Positions 8,575 through 16,194 of a stretch of DNA of 31,403 nt are shown piece after piece. Every line of letters begins with the position of its first letter. The first letter of the stretch is position 1. Source of the stretch: Clostridium sp. CAG:169 (lineage in GTDB: Bacteria > Bacillota > Clostridia > Oscillospirales > Ruminococcaceae); contig FR880268.1 of NCBI GenBank assembly GCA_000435195.1, positions 1-31,403 of the forward strand. The letters run 5' to 3'. Position numbers and translations under genes: made by a program. The notes under the pieces are model-generated. The model had not been told where the DNA came from. It searched no databases and worked only from the letters and a program-made list of their open reading frames with translations.

Positions 8575-8603
8575 TTTAACAAGCATAAAAAACATTTGTT
8601 AAA
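8575..8603. promoter_or_regulatory. Inverted repeat upstream of the gcv promoter
   Basis: TTTAACAA (8575-8582) and TTGTTAAA (8596-8603) are perfect 8-base inverted halves 13 bases apart. They sit 12 bases upstream of the -35 element of the gcv promoter. The placement suits an activator or repressor site; the protein is unknown. In the rest of the 8563-8809 stretch nothing else was recognised: it is AT-rich, with no convincing gene. Confidence 0.3.
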
Positions 8604-8809
8604 AGAAAAACATTGAGCTAAATAGACAATAAAATACAGCGTGATTTGATAAAAAGCCCTAAGATTTAAAAGGGTGTTTTCGCTGTGTGGAAAAGGCGCT
8701 GTCTGTTGAGTACAAAATTGTGGATTGCGGATGATTGGCAGGAGAAAGTTTGTGCAAAGCTCTGTTTTTTTTATAACAAATACAGATGCAAGGGGAAGGA
8801 AGGCAAAGC

Positions 8810-8839
8810 TTGAAAATTGTAAAAGAAATATGATATAAT
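8810..8839 (+). promoter_or_regulatory. Sigma-A promoter of mnmM
   Basis: TTGAAA (8810-8815), an 18-base spacer and a perfect TATAAT (8834-8839). The expected start is near 8846, which places the ATG at 8838 inside the -10 box and so supports the later GTG start of the gene. Confidence 0.8.
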
Positions 8840-8873
8840 GAAAAGTACGCGAAAGAAAAAAGGAGGAGTGGCT

Positions 8874-9437
8874 GTGAAGCTCAATACACTGGGTATCGCT
8901 CATAAAATTATAAAAGAAAAGGTGTGCAGGGGAAATTTCTGTATTGATGCCACCGCAGGCAGGGGACACGACACCGCGTTTTTATGTGGTCTGGTAGGAG
9001 AAGAAGGCAGGGTGTTGGCGATGGATATTCAGCAGGATGCAGTCGATTCCACCCGTGCGCTGCTGCAGGAAAAAGGGTATGACCAAATTGCACAGGTGGT
9101 TTTGGACAGCCACAGCAATATCGACCGCTACGCCCAGCCGGAGACGGTGGATTGCATTACCTTTAATTTCGGTTATCTTCCCGGTGGGGACCACAACATC
9201 TTCACCACGCCAGCCACCAGTATCCCGGCGATTGAAAAAGGGTTAGAACTGCTTAAACCGGGCGGCTTGATGAGCTTATGTGTTTACTACGGCGGGGACA
9301 GCGGATTTGAAGAGAAGGATGCGCTGATGCAGTTTTTTAAAACTATCGACAGCAAGCGCTTCACCGTTTTAATTACCGAGTTTGCAAACCGACCGAACAA
9401 TCCTCCGATTCCGGTTTTTATCCTCAAGCAAATTTAA
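8874..9437 (+). CDS. mnmM: tRNA (mnm5s2U34)-methyltransferase, YtqB family
   Basis: This is a SAM-dependent class I methyltransferase of the YtqB/MnmM family, known to complete the mnm5(s2)U34 wobble modification in Bacillus and relatives. The 187-residue protein begins KLNTLGIAH. It contains the SAM-binding loop DATAGRGHDT (25-34), the acidic residue in MDIQQDAVDST, and the family signature FNFGYLPGGDH (97-107). The start chosen is GTG 8874, which has AGGAGG at 8861-8866. The in-frame ATG at 8838 lies in the -10 element and cannot be in the mRNA. The gene is monocistronic, divergent from the gcv operon and followed by a terminator. Older annotation would call it rRNA methylase. Confidence 0.9.
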   Translation: MKLNTLGIAHKIIKEKVCRGNFCIDATAGRGHDTAFLCGLVGEEGRVLAMDIQQDAVDSTRALLQEKGYDQIAQVVLDSHSNIDRYAQPETVDCITFNFGYLPGGDHNIFTTPATSIPAIEKGLELLKPGGLMSLCVYYGGDSGFEEKDALMQFFKTIDSKRFTVLITEFANRPNNPPIPVFILKQI

Positions 9438-9467
9438 TCATATAGAAAAAAATATCGTTTGGATGAT

Positions 9468-9518
9468 AAAATTGTAGGTTTTAAATGAAGAAATTTCATC
9501 TAAAACCTACAATTTTTT
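9468..9518 (+). terminator. Terminator after mnmM
   Basis: A long hairpin pairs 9468-9489 with 9495-9516, with one mismatch and a 5-base loop, followed by a T run to 9518. The left arm begins AAAA, so it may also work in reverse. Confidence 0.85.
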
Positions 9519-9614
9519 GTTCTAAAATCCCGAAAAATAGCCGGAAAACAGATTGTTACAACAATAACATAGAAAAAATCGAAGAATCAAACGGAAATGG
9601 ATTGAAAAAAACGA

Positions 9615-9642
9615 TTGGAATTTGTTGTGCAAAGTGTATATT
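9615..9642 (+). promoter_or_regulatory. Possible promoter of the tetra-rhodanese gene
   Basis: TTGGAA (9615-9620), a 16-base spacer and TATATT (9637-9642). A second TATAAA at 9644-9649 lacks a good -35 partner. This is weaker than the other promoters in the window. Confidence 0.35.
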
Positions 9643-9701
9643 CTATAAATTGAAAAATAACGATTCTGCCACTATGACAGCAAGGAAAGGAAAGAATATC
9701 C

Positions 9702-11423
9702 ATGAAGAGAATTTGCACAAAATGTATTGTAGCCGCTTTGATTCTGTCGATGGGCATTACAGCAGGCATCCCGGCATACGCTGCTCAGCCGCAAACCACT
9801 ACTGCAACCGAGCAGGCGGCACAGCTTTCGTTGGAAGAAACAGCATCCCAATATTTTGAAAACTATCCCTCTGACAAACACGTTGTATCTGCCGAACAGC
9901 TTTTAAATCGGGTGGAAGAAGGCGAATCCTTCTGCCTGTTGGATATTCGCTCGGCAGAGGATTATGCGAAAGGTCATATCCAGGGTGCAGTCAATATCCC
10001 TTACGGTGTGGATGTAGCGGATGCACTGGAAATCATCCCAAACGACCAGCCGGTTTTGGTGTACTGCTACAGCGGACAGACTGCTTCCCAGACCGTTGCT
10101 CTGCTTCGCCTGGCTGGAAAGGATGCCTACAATGTCAGCGGCGGTTTCACCGGAATTTCCAAGCAGGAAAAGGCAAAACAGCTGACCGTAAAAACAGAGA
10201 CAGCTTTGCCGGAAGGAAATTATCCGGTCGACCCGCAGCTCAAGCAGGCAATCCGCGAGTATTATGAGCTGGCAGCACAGAGCGGTAAATTCAACATGAG
10301 TGCAGAGCAGGTTAAGAAGGAAGCTGCTGAAGGGAAAATCTATCTGGTGGACATCCGCTCGGAGAACGACTACCTGAAATCCCGCATTTCTTTTGCAAAA
10401 GAAAATATCCCATTCGGAAAAGGAATGCAGACCGCACTGGCAAATCTGCCAAAAGACCGGAAGATTGTATTCCAGTGCTACAGTGGACAGACTGCTTCCC
10501 AGACGGTTGCCATTGCACGCATGATGGGACTGGATGCCTATAACCTTTCCGGCGGCATGGGCGCAAAGGGCGGCTCCGGCTGGTTGGGCGCAGGCTACCA
10601 TGTGGTCAAATACAGCACACAGCAGTTTTTGAACGCCAAGGTAGACCGTTACTTCAAAAATCTGCCGGGAAATAAAAATCAGTTGTCCGCAGCGGCTTTC
10701 CTGGCAGCGGTAGAAGACAAAGAGGACGCTGTGATTCTGGACATCCGTTCGGCAGAGGATTATGCAAAGGGTCATATCCAGGGCGCAATCAATGTCCCAT
10801 ACGGCATGGATGTAGCAGCTTCTCTGGAAAAGATTTCAAGCGATAAAACCGTTTATGTGTACTGCTACAGCGGACAGACTGCCTCTCAGACGGCTCTGCT
10901 GCTCAACCTGGCAGGCAAAAAAGCGCTGAATGTCAGCGGCGGCTTTAACAACGGAATCTCCAAGCAGGAAGCAGCAGAAAAATGGATGACCACCGAGCCG
11001 GCTTCCTTTGATGACAAGACCTATGCGGTCGATGCAGATATTAAGGCAGCAGTAGAAAACTACTATAAACAGGTCGAGAAGGCAGAGTATGCAAAGAACA
11101 ACATCTCGCCAAAGCAGCTCAAACAGCTGATGGAATCGGGCGAAGAGGTGTTCATTGCAGACCTGCGCTCGGAAGAGGATTATAGCAAAGGACATATCGA
11201 GGGTGCGGTTAGCCTTCCATACGGAAAAGGTATGCAGGAAAAATTTGACATCCTGCCAACCGATCAAACCATCTATGTATACTGCTACAGTGGACAGACT
11301 GCTTCCCAGACGATGGCAGCGCTGCGTCTGAAAGGCTATACCGTCTACAATCTTTCGGGTGGCATGGGTGCAGAAGGCGGTTCCGGCTGGCTGGGTGCAG
11401 GCTATGAGGTGACTGCCCGTTAG
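9702..11423 (+). CDS. Secreted protein with four rhodanese domains
   Basis: The protein has 573 residues. A Sec signal peptide covers about 1-27 (basic MKR, hydrophobic core, AYA cleavage site before A28), with no lipobox and no C-terminal anchor, so release outside the membrane is expected. Four rhodanese-like domains follow, roughly 40-155, 180-295, 300-420 and 435-570. Each has the active-site loop CYSGQTASQT, with cysteines C122, C259, C388 and C528. Domains 1 and 3 share DIRSAEDYAKGHIQGA. Domains 2 and 4 share the ending GGMGA-GGSGWLGAGY. The order is therefore A-B-A-B, a duplicated pair. Domain 2 has lost the GHI motif (SRISFAKENIP). Rhodaneses carry persulfide on the cysteine; the substrate here is unknown. 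A GGAAAGGA ribosome site precedes the ATG. Ordinary family members have one or two domains. Confidence 0.9.
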   Translation: MKRICTKCIVAALILSMGITAGIPAYAAQPQTTTATEQAAQLSLEETASQYFENYPSDKHVVSAEQLLNRVEEGESFCLLDIRSAEDYAKGHIQGAVNIPYGVDVADALEIIPNDQPVLVYCYSGQTASQTVALLRLAGKDAYNVSGGFTGISKQEKAKQLTVKTETALPEGNYPVDPQLKQAIREYYELAAQSGKFNMSAEQVKKEAAEGKIYLVDIRSENDYLKSRISFAKENIPFGKGMQTALANLPKDRKIVFQCYSGQTASQTVAIARMMGLDAYNLSGGMGAKGGSGWLGAGYHVVKYSTQQFLNAKVDRYFKNLPGNKNQLSAAAFLAAVEDKEDAVILDIRSAEDYAKGHIQGAINVPYGMDVAASLEKISSDKTVYVYCYSGQTASQTALLLNLAGKKALNVSGGFNNGISKQEAAEKWMTTEPASFDDKTYAVDADIKAAVENYYKQVEKAEYAKNNISPKQLKQLMESGEEVFIADLRSEEDYSKGHIEGAVSLPYGKGMQEKFDILPTDQTIYVYCYSGQTASQTMAALRLKGYTVYNLSGGMGAEGGSGWLGAGYEVTAR

Positions 11424-11453
11424 TCTATATACAGCATAATCAGAAAATACTGG

Positions 11454-11503
11454 CAAACACAGCGGATGTCTTTTCAAAAGAAGCTCCGCTGTGTTTGTTT
11501 TTC
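11454..11503 (+). terminator. Terminator after the tetra-rhodanese gene
   Basis: CAAACACAGCGGA (11454-11466) pairs perfectly with TCCGCTGTGTTTG (11485-11497), followed by a T-rich tail. The loop can itself pair CTTTT with AAAAG. Confidence 0.9.
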
Positions 11504-11538
11504 TTTTTAAAATCCGTGCAGAAGATTACACTTTTTTC

Positions 11539-11567
11539 TTGACAAATAATTAAATATCCAGTATAAT
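11539..11567 (+). promoter_or_regulatory. Sigma-A promoter of the riboswitch-controlled ATPase
   Basis: TTGACA (11539-11544), a 17-base spacer and TATAAT (11562-11567) form a perfect consensus. The start is expected near 11574, immediately before the riboswitch. Confidence 0.93.
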
Positions 11568-11579
11568 TCATTTTGCAAA

Positions 11580-11746
11580 TAAAACAGCCCATCGTAAAAG
11601 GGAGTAGTTCACGACATATCCGCAACAATCTCGTTGAGTTTTCGCCGATGGCGGGCTCTTCTGCGGTATGTGCCAATCCGATTGGTAACAAGACTTTTCA
11701 GATGGTTTCCAGACATGACTTGGAAACCGGTGAAAAGTCTTTTTTT
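11580..11746 (+). ncRNA. yybP-ykoY (manganese) riboswitch with terminator platform
   Basis: The leader carries AAAAGGGAGTAG near 11596-11607, matching the conserved GGGGAGUAG entry of the yybP-ykoY family, and near its end AACAAGACTTTT (11687-11698), matching the family 3' strand AAGACCUUU. These let P1 form as AAAAG/CTTTT. Between them, ACATATCCGCA (11614-11624) pairs with TGCGGTATGT with one bulge, and CCAATCCGATTGG forms a hairpin, giving a junction like the family's. The P1 3' strand is also the left arm of a terminator: 11690-11700 with 11731-11741, then an inner GGTTTCCA/TGGAAACC, then T5. Mn2+ binding should hold P1 and let transcription pass. This class is known to control Mn2+/Ca2+ P-type ATPases, which fits the next gene. 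Confidence 0.82.
11690..11746 (+). terminator. Riboswitch-controlled intrinsic terminator
   Basis: Left arm AAGACTTTTCA (11690-11700) and right arm TGAAAAGTCTT (11731-11741) enclose a second perfect 8-bp stem (11704-11711 with 11721-11728), followed by TTTTT. It shares the CTTTT strand with the riboswitch P1 stem, so the two structures exclude each other. Confidence 0.88.
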
Positions 11747-11799
11747 GTGCCCGAAAACGCCGGGTTGCAAGCTTGTTGATTTTGAAGGAGGAAAAAATT

Positions 11800-14448
11800 A
11801 TGGAACAGATGTTTCGCCGCACCGCGCAGCAGGCGCTGGAGCAGCTGGACACCACCACGCAGGGCTTGTCCGATGCCGAGATAGCCAAGCGTCGGGAAAC
11901 CTACGGGGAGAACGCACTGGCAGAGGAAAAGAAAAAAAGCCCTCTGGTCGTTTTTCTCGAGCAGTTTAAAGATTTGCTGGTCATCATTCTGATTGCAGCA
12001 GCTGTAATCTCAGCACTGTCCGGCAACGGAGAAAGCACCATCGTTATTGTAGCGGTTATTACTTTGAATGCTATTCTGGGTACAGTACAGCATTTTAAGG
12101 CGGAAAAATCTCTGGAGAGCTTAAAGGCGCTCTCTTCCCCCAGCGCCAAGGTGATGCGAAATGGCGTGAAGGTGGAAGTTCCTTCCAAAGAAATCGTCCC
12201 GGGCGACATCCTGCTGCTGGAGGCAGGAGACCTTGTGGTAGCTGACGGACGTATCATTGAAAACTACTCGTTACAGGTCAATGAAAGCTCGCTGACCGGT
12301 GAATCGGAGGGTGTCAACAAAATCAGTGCCGTCATCGATGAAGAGAATGTGGCTCTGGGCGACCAGAAGAACATGGTCTTCTCCGGCTCGCTGGTCACCT
12401 ACGGTCGTGCAAATGTTGTCGTTACGGCAACCGGTATGAAGACCGAAATCGGTAAGATTGCAACCTTGATGAATCAGACCAAACAGAAAAAGACCCCGTT
12501 GCAGGAGAGCATGGACAACTTCAGCCAGAAGCTGGCGCTGGTCATCATGGGTATCTGTGCGGTGGTATTTGGCTTGAGCCTCTACCGCGAGATGGGCGTT
12601 TTGGACTCTTTGATGTTTGCAGTTGCTTTGGCAGTAGCGGCAATCCCGGAGGCACTCAGCTCGATTGTTACTATTGTACTGGCAATGGGTACACAGAAGA
12701 TGGCAAAGGAAAATGCCATCATCAAAAACCTCAATGCAGTCGAAAGTTTGGGTTCTGTATCGGTCATCTGTTCGGATAAGACCGGCACTCTGACCCAGAA
12801 CAAGATGACCACCAAAAAGGTGTATGCCGATTTTCAGCTGTTTGACGGCGAGCAGTTGGATTTTGCCGACCCGGCTCACCGCTGGCTGCTGAAAACAGCC
12901 GTACTGGCAAACGATTCCACCTCGGTGGAAGGAAAAGAAATCGGTGACCCAACAGAGGTTGCGCTGATCAACCTGGCGCACAACTTCTGGGTAGAGGAAA
13001 CCACCTATCGTACCCAGCATCCGCGTCTGGCAGAGCTTGCTTTCGATTCGGACCGCAAGCTGATGAGTACCATGCACAAGTTTGCTCTGGACTCCAACAC
13101 CAGTGTTTATGACCTGGATGGGATCTATACGCTGTGTACCAAGGGCGCAATGGACGTACTGTTGGCGCGCAGTGTCAATGTGATGACCTCTCAGGGCGTG
13201 CGTCCGCTGACCGAGGAGGACCGCAGAAAGATAAGCGAGGTCAACAACCAGTTGTCGGAAAACGGTCTGCGTGTGCTGGCGTTTGCCTTTAAGGAATACC
13301 ATAACTGTGAAGAATGTCCGCAGCTGACCTTGGAAGATGAGAACGGCTACACCTTCGTTGGCTTGATTTCGATGATCGACCCGCCGAGGGAAGAATCCAA
13401 AAAGGCAGTTGCCGATGCAAAACGCGGCGGCATCCGCACGGTTATGATTACCGGTGACCACAAGGTAACGGCAACTGCGATTGCAAAACAGATTGGTATT
13501 TTCGAGGAAGGCGACATCGCACTTAGTGGCGTTGAGCTGGATAAGATGAGCGACGAACAGCTGGCACAGCAGCTGGAGCATGTTTCGGTCTATGCGCGTG
13601 TTTCCCCGGAACATAAAATCCGTATTGTAGATGCATGGCAGAAGAAGGGCAAAATTGTTTCGATGACCGGCGACGGCGTCAACGATGCGCCTGCTCTGAA
13701 AAAGGCAGACATCGGTGTTGCAATGGGTATCACCGGCACCGAGGTTTCCAAGGATGCTGCTTCGATGATTCTGACCGACGACAACTTTGCAACTATCGTC
13801 AAGGCGGTCACCAACGGAAGAAATGTATATGCCAACATCAAGAACGCCATCAAGTTCCTGCTGTCGGGCAATATGTCGGGTATCCTCAGCGTATTGTATA
13901 CCTCTTTGTTTGCGTTGCCGGTTCCATTCCAGCCGGTACACCTGCTGTTTATCAACCTGTTGACCGACTCGCTGCCGGCAATCGCCATTGGTATGGAGCC
14001 TCCGCGCAAGGACCTGCTCAACCAGAAGCCGCGTGACCCGAAGGAGCCAATCATGAGCAAGGACTTCATGCTGACCCTGCTGGTACAGGGCGGTCTGATC
14101 GGTATCTTTGTTATGATGGCTTACCACATCGGTCTGAGCACCGGCGGAGCTGCACTGGCAAGCACCATGGCGTTTGCTACCCTGACCCTGGCAAGACTGT
14201 TCCACGGATTCAACTGCCGTGCGGACGCTTCCATCTTTAAACTGGGTCTTAAATCCAACAAATATTCGCTGATGGCATTTGCAGCCGGTCTGATTTTGCT
14301 CAACGCCGTGCTGTTCATCCCGGCTTTCCACGGTCTGTTTATGATTGCAGACCTGAGCTGGGCAAATGTCGGCGCAATCTATCTGCTGGCATTTATCCCA
14401 ACCGTGCTGATCCAGCTGTACAAACTGATCAAAGAGCGCAAGGCATAA
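11800..14448 (+). CDS. P-type cation ATPase, probable Mn2+/Ca2+ exporter
   Basis: This membrane pump (882 residues) has the full P2-type layout: actuator loop TGES (166-169), M4 motif AIPEALSS with E284, phosphorylation site DKTGTLTQN (D326), hinge TGDGVNDAP (623-631), then M5-M10. Compared with SERCA, E309 (E284), N768 (N691), N796 (N719), T799 (T722) and D800 (D723) are kept. The E771 position is glycine (G694, in GNMSG), so the second calcium site is altered. The start is ATG 11800 with AAGGAGG at 11785-11791; an in-frame upstream TTG at 11773 has no ribosome site. It is monocistronic, controlled by a yybP-ykoY riboswitch, which together with the altered site points to Mn2+ (and perhaps Ca2+) efflux. 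Confidence 0.92.
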   Translation: MEQMFRRTAQQALEQLDTTTQGLSDAEIAKRRETYGENALAEEKKKSPLVVFLEQFKDLLVIILIAAAVISALSGNGESTIVIVAVITLNAILGTVQHFKAEKSLESLKALSSPSAKVMRNGVKVEVPSKEIVPGDILLLEAGDLVVADGRIIENYSLQVNESSLTGESEGVNKISAVIDEENVALGDQKNMVFSGSLVTYGRANVVVTATGMKTEIGKIATLMNQTKQKKTPLQESMDNFSQKLALVIMGICAVVFGLSLYREMGVLDSLMFAVALAVAAIPEALSSIVTIVLAMGTQKMAKENAIIKNLNAVESLGSVSVICSDKTGTLTQNKMTTKKVYADFQLFDGEQLDFADPAHRWLLKTAVLANDSTSVEGKEIGDPTEVALINLAHNFWVEETTYRTQHPRLAELAFDSDRKLMSTMHKFALDSNTSVYDLDGIYTLCTKGAMDVLLARSVNVMTSQGVRPLTEEDRRKISEVNNQLSENGLRVLAFAFKEYHNCEECPQLTLEDENGYTFVGLISMIDPPREESKKAVADAKRGGIRTVMITGDHKVTATAIAKQIGIFEEGDIALSGVELDKMSDEQLAQQLEHVSVYARVSPEHKIRIVDAWQKKGKIVSMTGDGVNDAPALKKADIGVAMGITGTEVSKDAASMILTDDNFATIVKAVTNGRNVYANIKNAIKFLLSGNMSGILSVLYTSLFALPVPFQPVHLLFINLLTDSLPAIAIGMEPPRKDLLNQKPRDPKEPIMSKDFMLTLLVQGGLIGIFVMMAYHIGLSTGGAALASTMAFATLTLARLFHGFNCRADASIFKLGLKSNKYSLMAFAAGLILLNAVLFIPAFHGLFMIADLSWANVGAIYLLAFIPTVLIQLYKLIKERKA

Positions 14449-14458
14449 TCATTCTTAC

Positions 14459-14496
14459 ACAGACCGTCAAGGCAGCAGGCTTTGGCGGTCTGTTTT
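14459..14496 (+). terminator. Terminator after the first ATPase
   Basis: ACAGACCG (14459-14466) pairs with CGGTCTGT (14486-14493), followed by a short T run; TCAA/TTGG can extend the stem. Confidence 0.85.
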
Positions 14497-14511
14497 GTTG
14501 GCAGAGAAATC

Positions 14512-14540
14512 TTGCAAATAGAACAACAGAAAGTTATAAT
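14512..14540 (+). promoter_or_regulatory. Promoter of the HD-domain/def operon
   Basis: TTGCAA (14512-14517), a 17-base spacer and TATAAT (14535-14540). It lies directly behind the ATPase terminator and about 40 bases before the next start codon. Confidence 0.8.
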
Positions 14541-14581
14541 AAAAAGACAGAATAAGCAATGACAGGAAAGGACGGAGGAAT

Positions 14582-15163
14582 ATGCAAACAAAATGGACAC
14601 AGCCACAAGCTTATGAGCTGCTCAAGCAGTACAATCAGGATGCCTTCCACCTGCGCCACGGCAGGACAGTGGAAGAGGTGATGCGCTGTTTTGCCAGAGA
14701 GCTTGGCTACGGCGAGGAGGAGGACTTCTGGGGAATCGTCGGGCTGCTGCACGATTTGGACTTTGAACAGTATCCTGAGGAGCACTGCATCAAAAGTCAG
14801 CAGCTGATGCAGCAGGCAGGGCTGGAACCGGAAATCATCCACGCGACCGCCAGCCACGCCTATGGACAGTGCTGCGACATCCAGCCGGAGCATCTGATGG
14901 AAAAGGTGCTGTTTGCAACCGACGAGCTGACCGGATTGATTTGGGCAGCGGCTTTGATGCGTCCTTCCAAGAGCACCAAGGACATGGAACTCAAATCCCT
15001 CAAGAAAAAATTTAAGGATAAACGCTTTGCTGCCGGATGCTCGCGCGAAACCATCCAGCAGGGAGCGCAGATGTTGGGCTGGGAACTGGATTATCTGCTG
15101 GAAGAAACACTGAAAGCAATGCAGCAGAGCGAAGATGTGCTCAATGCGGAATTTGGTGCATAA
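14582..15163 (+). CDS. HD-domain phosphohydrolase-like protein
   Basis: This 193-residue soluble protein belongs to the HD/HDIG superfamily of metal-dependent phosphohydrolases. Likely metal ligands are H26 (in FHLRHGRTVEEV), H57-D58 (in LLHDLDFEQYP), a histidine in HATASHAYG, and the aspartate in ATDELTGLI near the middle. The spacing is that of small stand-alone HD hydrolases common in Firmicutes, whose substrate is generally unknown. The ATG has GACGGAGGA just upstream. It is the first gene of a three-gene operon and is followed after 17 bases by def. It could act on nucleotides; nothing in the sequence decides this. Confidence 0.82.
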   Translation: MQTKWTQPQAYELLKQYNQDAFHLRHGRTVEEVMRCFARELGYGEEEDFWGIVGLLHDLDFEQYPEEHCIKSQQLMQQAGLEPEIIHATASHAYGQCCDIQPEHLMEKVLFATDELTGLIWAAALMRPSKSTKDMELKSLKKKFKDKRFAAGCSRETIQQGAQMLGWELDYLLEETLKAMQQSEDVLNAEFGA

Positions 15164-15180
15164 GGAAAGGAGGGCTTGTG

Positions 15181-15684
15181 ATGGCGTTGCGGGCGATTCG
15201 ATTAAATCGTGACCCGGTGCTGTACCGGAAATGCCGCGAGGTGGAACAGGTGGACGATAAGGTTCGCCAGCTGTTGGACGATATGCTGCAAACCCTGCAC
15301 GCAACCTCCAACGGCGCTGCGATTGCGGCTCCGCAGGTGGGTGTGCTGCGGCGGTTGGTGGTAATCGATATGGGAGAATTAAGCGGCGGTGTGCTCAAAC
15401 TGGTCAATCCCAAAATCATCCACAAGCAGGGTAGACAGGTGTGCGATGAGGGCTGCCTGAGCTTTCCCGACCAATGGGCGCAGACGGTCCGACCCTATCA
15501 GGTGACGGTGCAGGCATTGGATGAAAACGGGCAGGAAATCCAGCTGACCGGCGAAGGGGAACTGGCACAGTGCTTCTGCCACGAGCTGGACCACCTGGAT
15601 GGGATTGTCTTTTTGCAGCGGGCAATCAAGACCTCACCGGCTGCTCCTTCCAAAGGACGCCGCAGGCAGAACAGGAAAGCCTGA
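15181..15684 (+). CDS. def: Peptide deformylase
   Basis: This enzyme removes the N-formyl group from nascent proteins with a bound metal. The 167-residue protein shows the three family motifs. Motif I is GAAIAAPQ (45-52); the consensus is G-x-G-x-AAPQ, so the third position is alanine instead of glycine. Motif II is EGCLSFP with metal ligand C92. Motif III is HELDH (134-138) with ligands H134 and H138 and catalytic E135. The C-terminus ends in a short basic tail (KGRRRQNRKA). The start is ATG 15181, 7 bases after AGGAGG (15168-15173); the adjacent GTG at 15178 is possible. Its TGA overlaps the next ATG. Confidence 0.94.
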   Translation: MALRAIRLNRDPVLYRKCREVEQVDDKVRQLLDDMLQTLHATSNGAAIAAPQVGVLRRLVVIDMGELSGGVLKLVNPKIIHKQGRQVCDEGCLSFPDQWAQTVRPYQVTVQALDENGQEIQLTGEGELAQCFCHELDHLDGIVFLQRAIKTSPAAPSKGRRRQNRKA

Positions 15685-16043
15685 TGGAGTGGGTACAGCT
15701 TGTGCTGCCGCAGGAAGGGATGCTGCCTGCTTTGCTTTGCTACCGGCAGAGCTTTGGAGAGGACGGCTGTATCCATTTGCAGGGAATGACGCAGGAAAAT
15801 TTTTATGAATGGCTTTCCTGCTGGCAGGAGCGGATGCTGGGAATCGAGTGCAATCAGCAGTGGCTGTATCTGGCGTTGACCTGTGAAGACAAGGTGGTAG
15901 GCAGCGCACAGGTGAGCAGGGAAATGGATGGCTACACCCATTCCGTTCTGCTTGCTCCCGATGGTCCGCCGCAGCTTTTGGAGCAAATCGAACAGCAGCT
16001 GTGTGACATGGGGTATCTTCCTGTTGTATCGGCAGAACAATAA
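15684..16043 (+). CDS. Small protein resembling the N-terminal half of a GNAT acetyltransferase
   Basis: A 119-residue protein starts with an ATG that overlaps the def stop (ATGA, 15682-15686), so it is probably translationally coupled. The text looks like the first half of a GNAT N-acetyltransferase: an N-terminal LVLPQEGMLPALLCYRQSF helix, FYEWL, then YLALTCEDKVVGSAQV, the usual strand pair ending in VVG. After this, GNATs have the acetyl-CoA P-loop (Q/R-x-x-G-x-G/A), and that segment is missing. Instead there is a short acidic tail ending LCDMGYLPVV. It may therefore be inactive, a remnant, or a different small fold. The family call is tentative; that the frame is translated is better supported by the overlap and the terminator just after it. 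Confidence 0.55.
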   Translation: MEWVQLVLPQEGMLPALLCYRQSFGEDGCIHLQGMTQENFYEWLSCWQERMLGIECNQQWLYLALTCEDKVVGSAQVSREMDGYTHSVLLAPDGPPQLLEQIEQQLCDMGYLPVVSAEQ

Positions 16044-16055
16044 AATCAAACCGAC

Positions 16056-16087
16056 CGGCGTTTGCTGTAAAGCAGGCGCCGTTTTTT
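16056..16087 (+). terminator. Terminator of the HD/def operon
   Basis: CGGCGTTTGCT (16056-16066) pairs with AGCAGGCGCCG (16071-16081), with two G-U pairs and a GTAA loop, followed by TTTTTT. Confidence 0.9.
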
Positions 16088-16194
16088 ATATTGAAAATAC
16101 GGTGCAGCGCCTTTTGGCAGTCATCAAACGGACAGCCCTTTCATATACTCTAGCAGTCAGGCAGAATCCAAAAAGGAAAGGACGGTTTTGGAAA

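Noticed and set aside
15037..15180. A longer N-terminus for peptide deformylase
   Set aside because: It would overlap the HD gene in another frame. The AGGAGG and ATG at 15181 give the standard deformylase start.
15928..16194. A longer N-terminus for the second ATPase
   Set aside because: The frame stays open through the preceding gene and its terminator, but the extra residues are not protein-like for the family. ATG 16195 gives the normal N-terminus.
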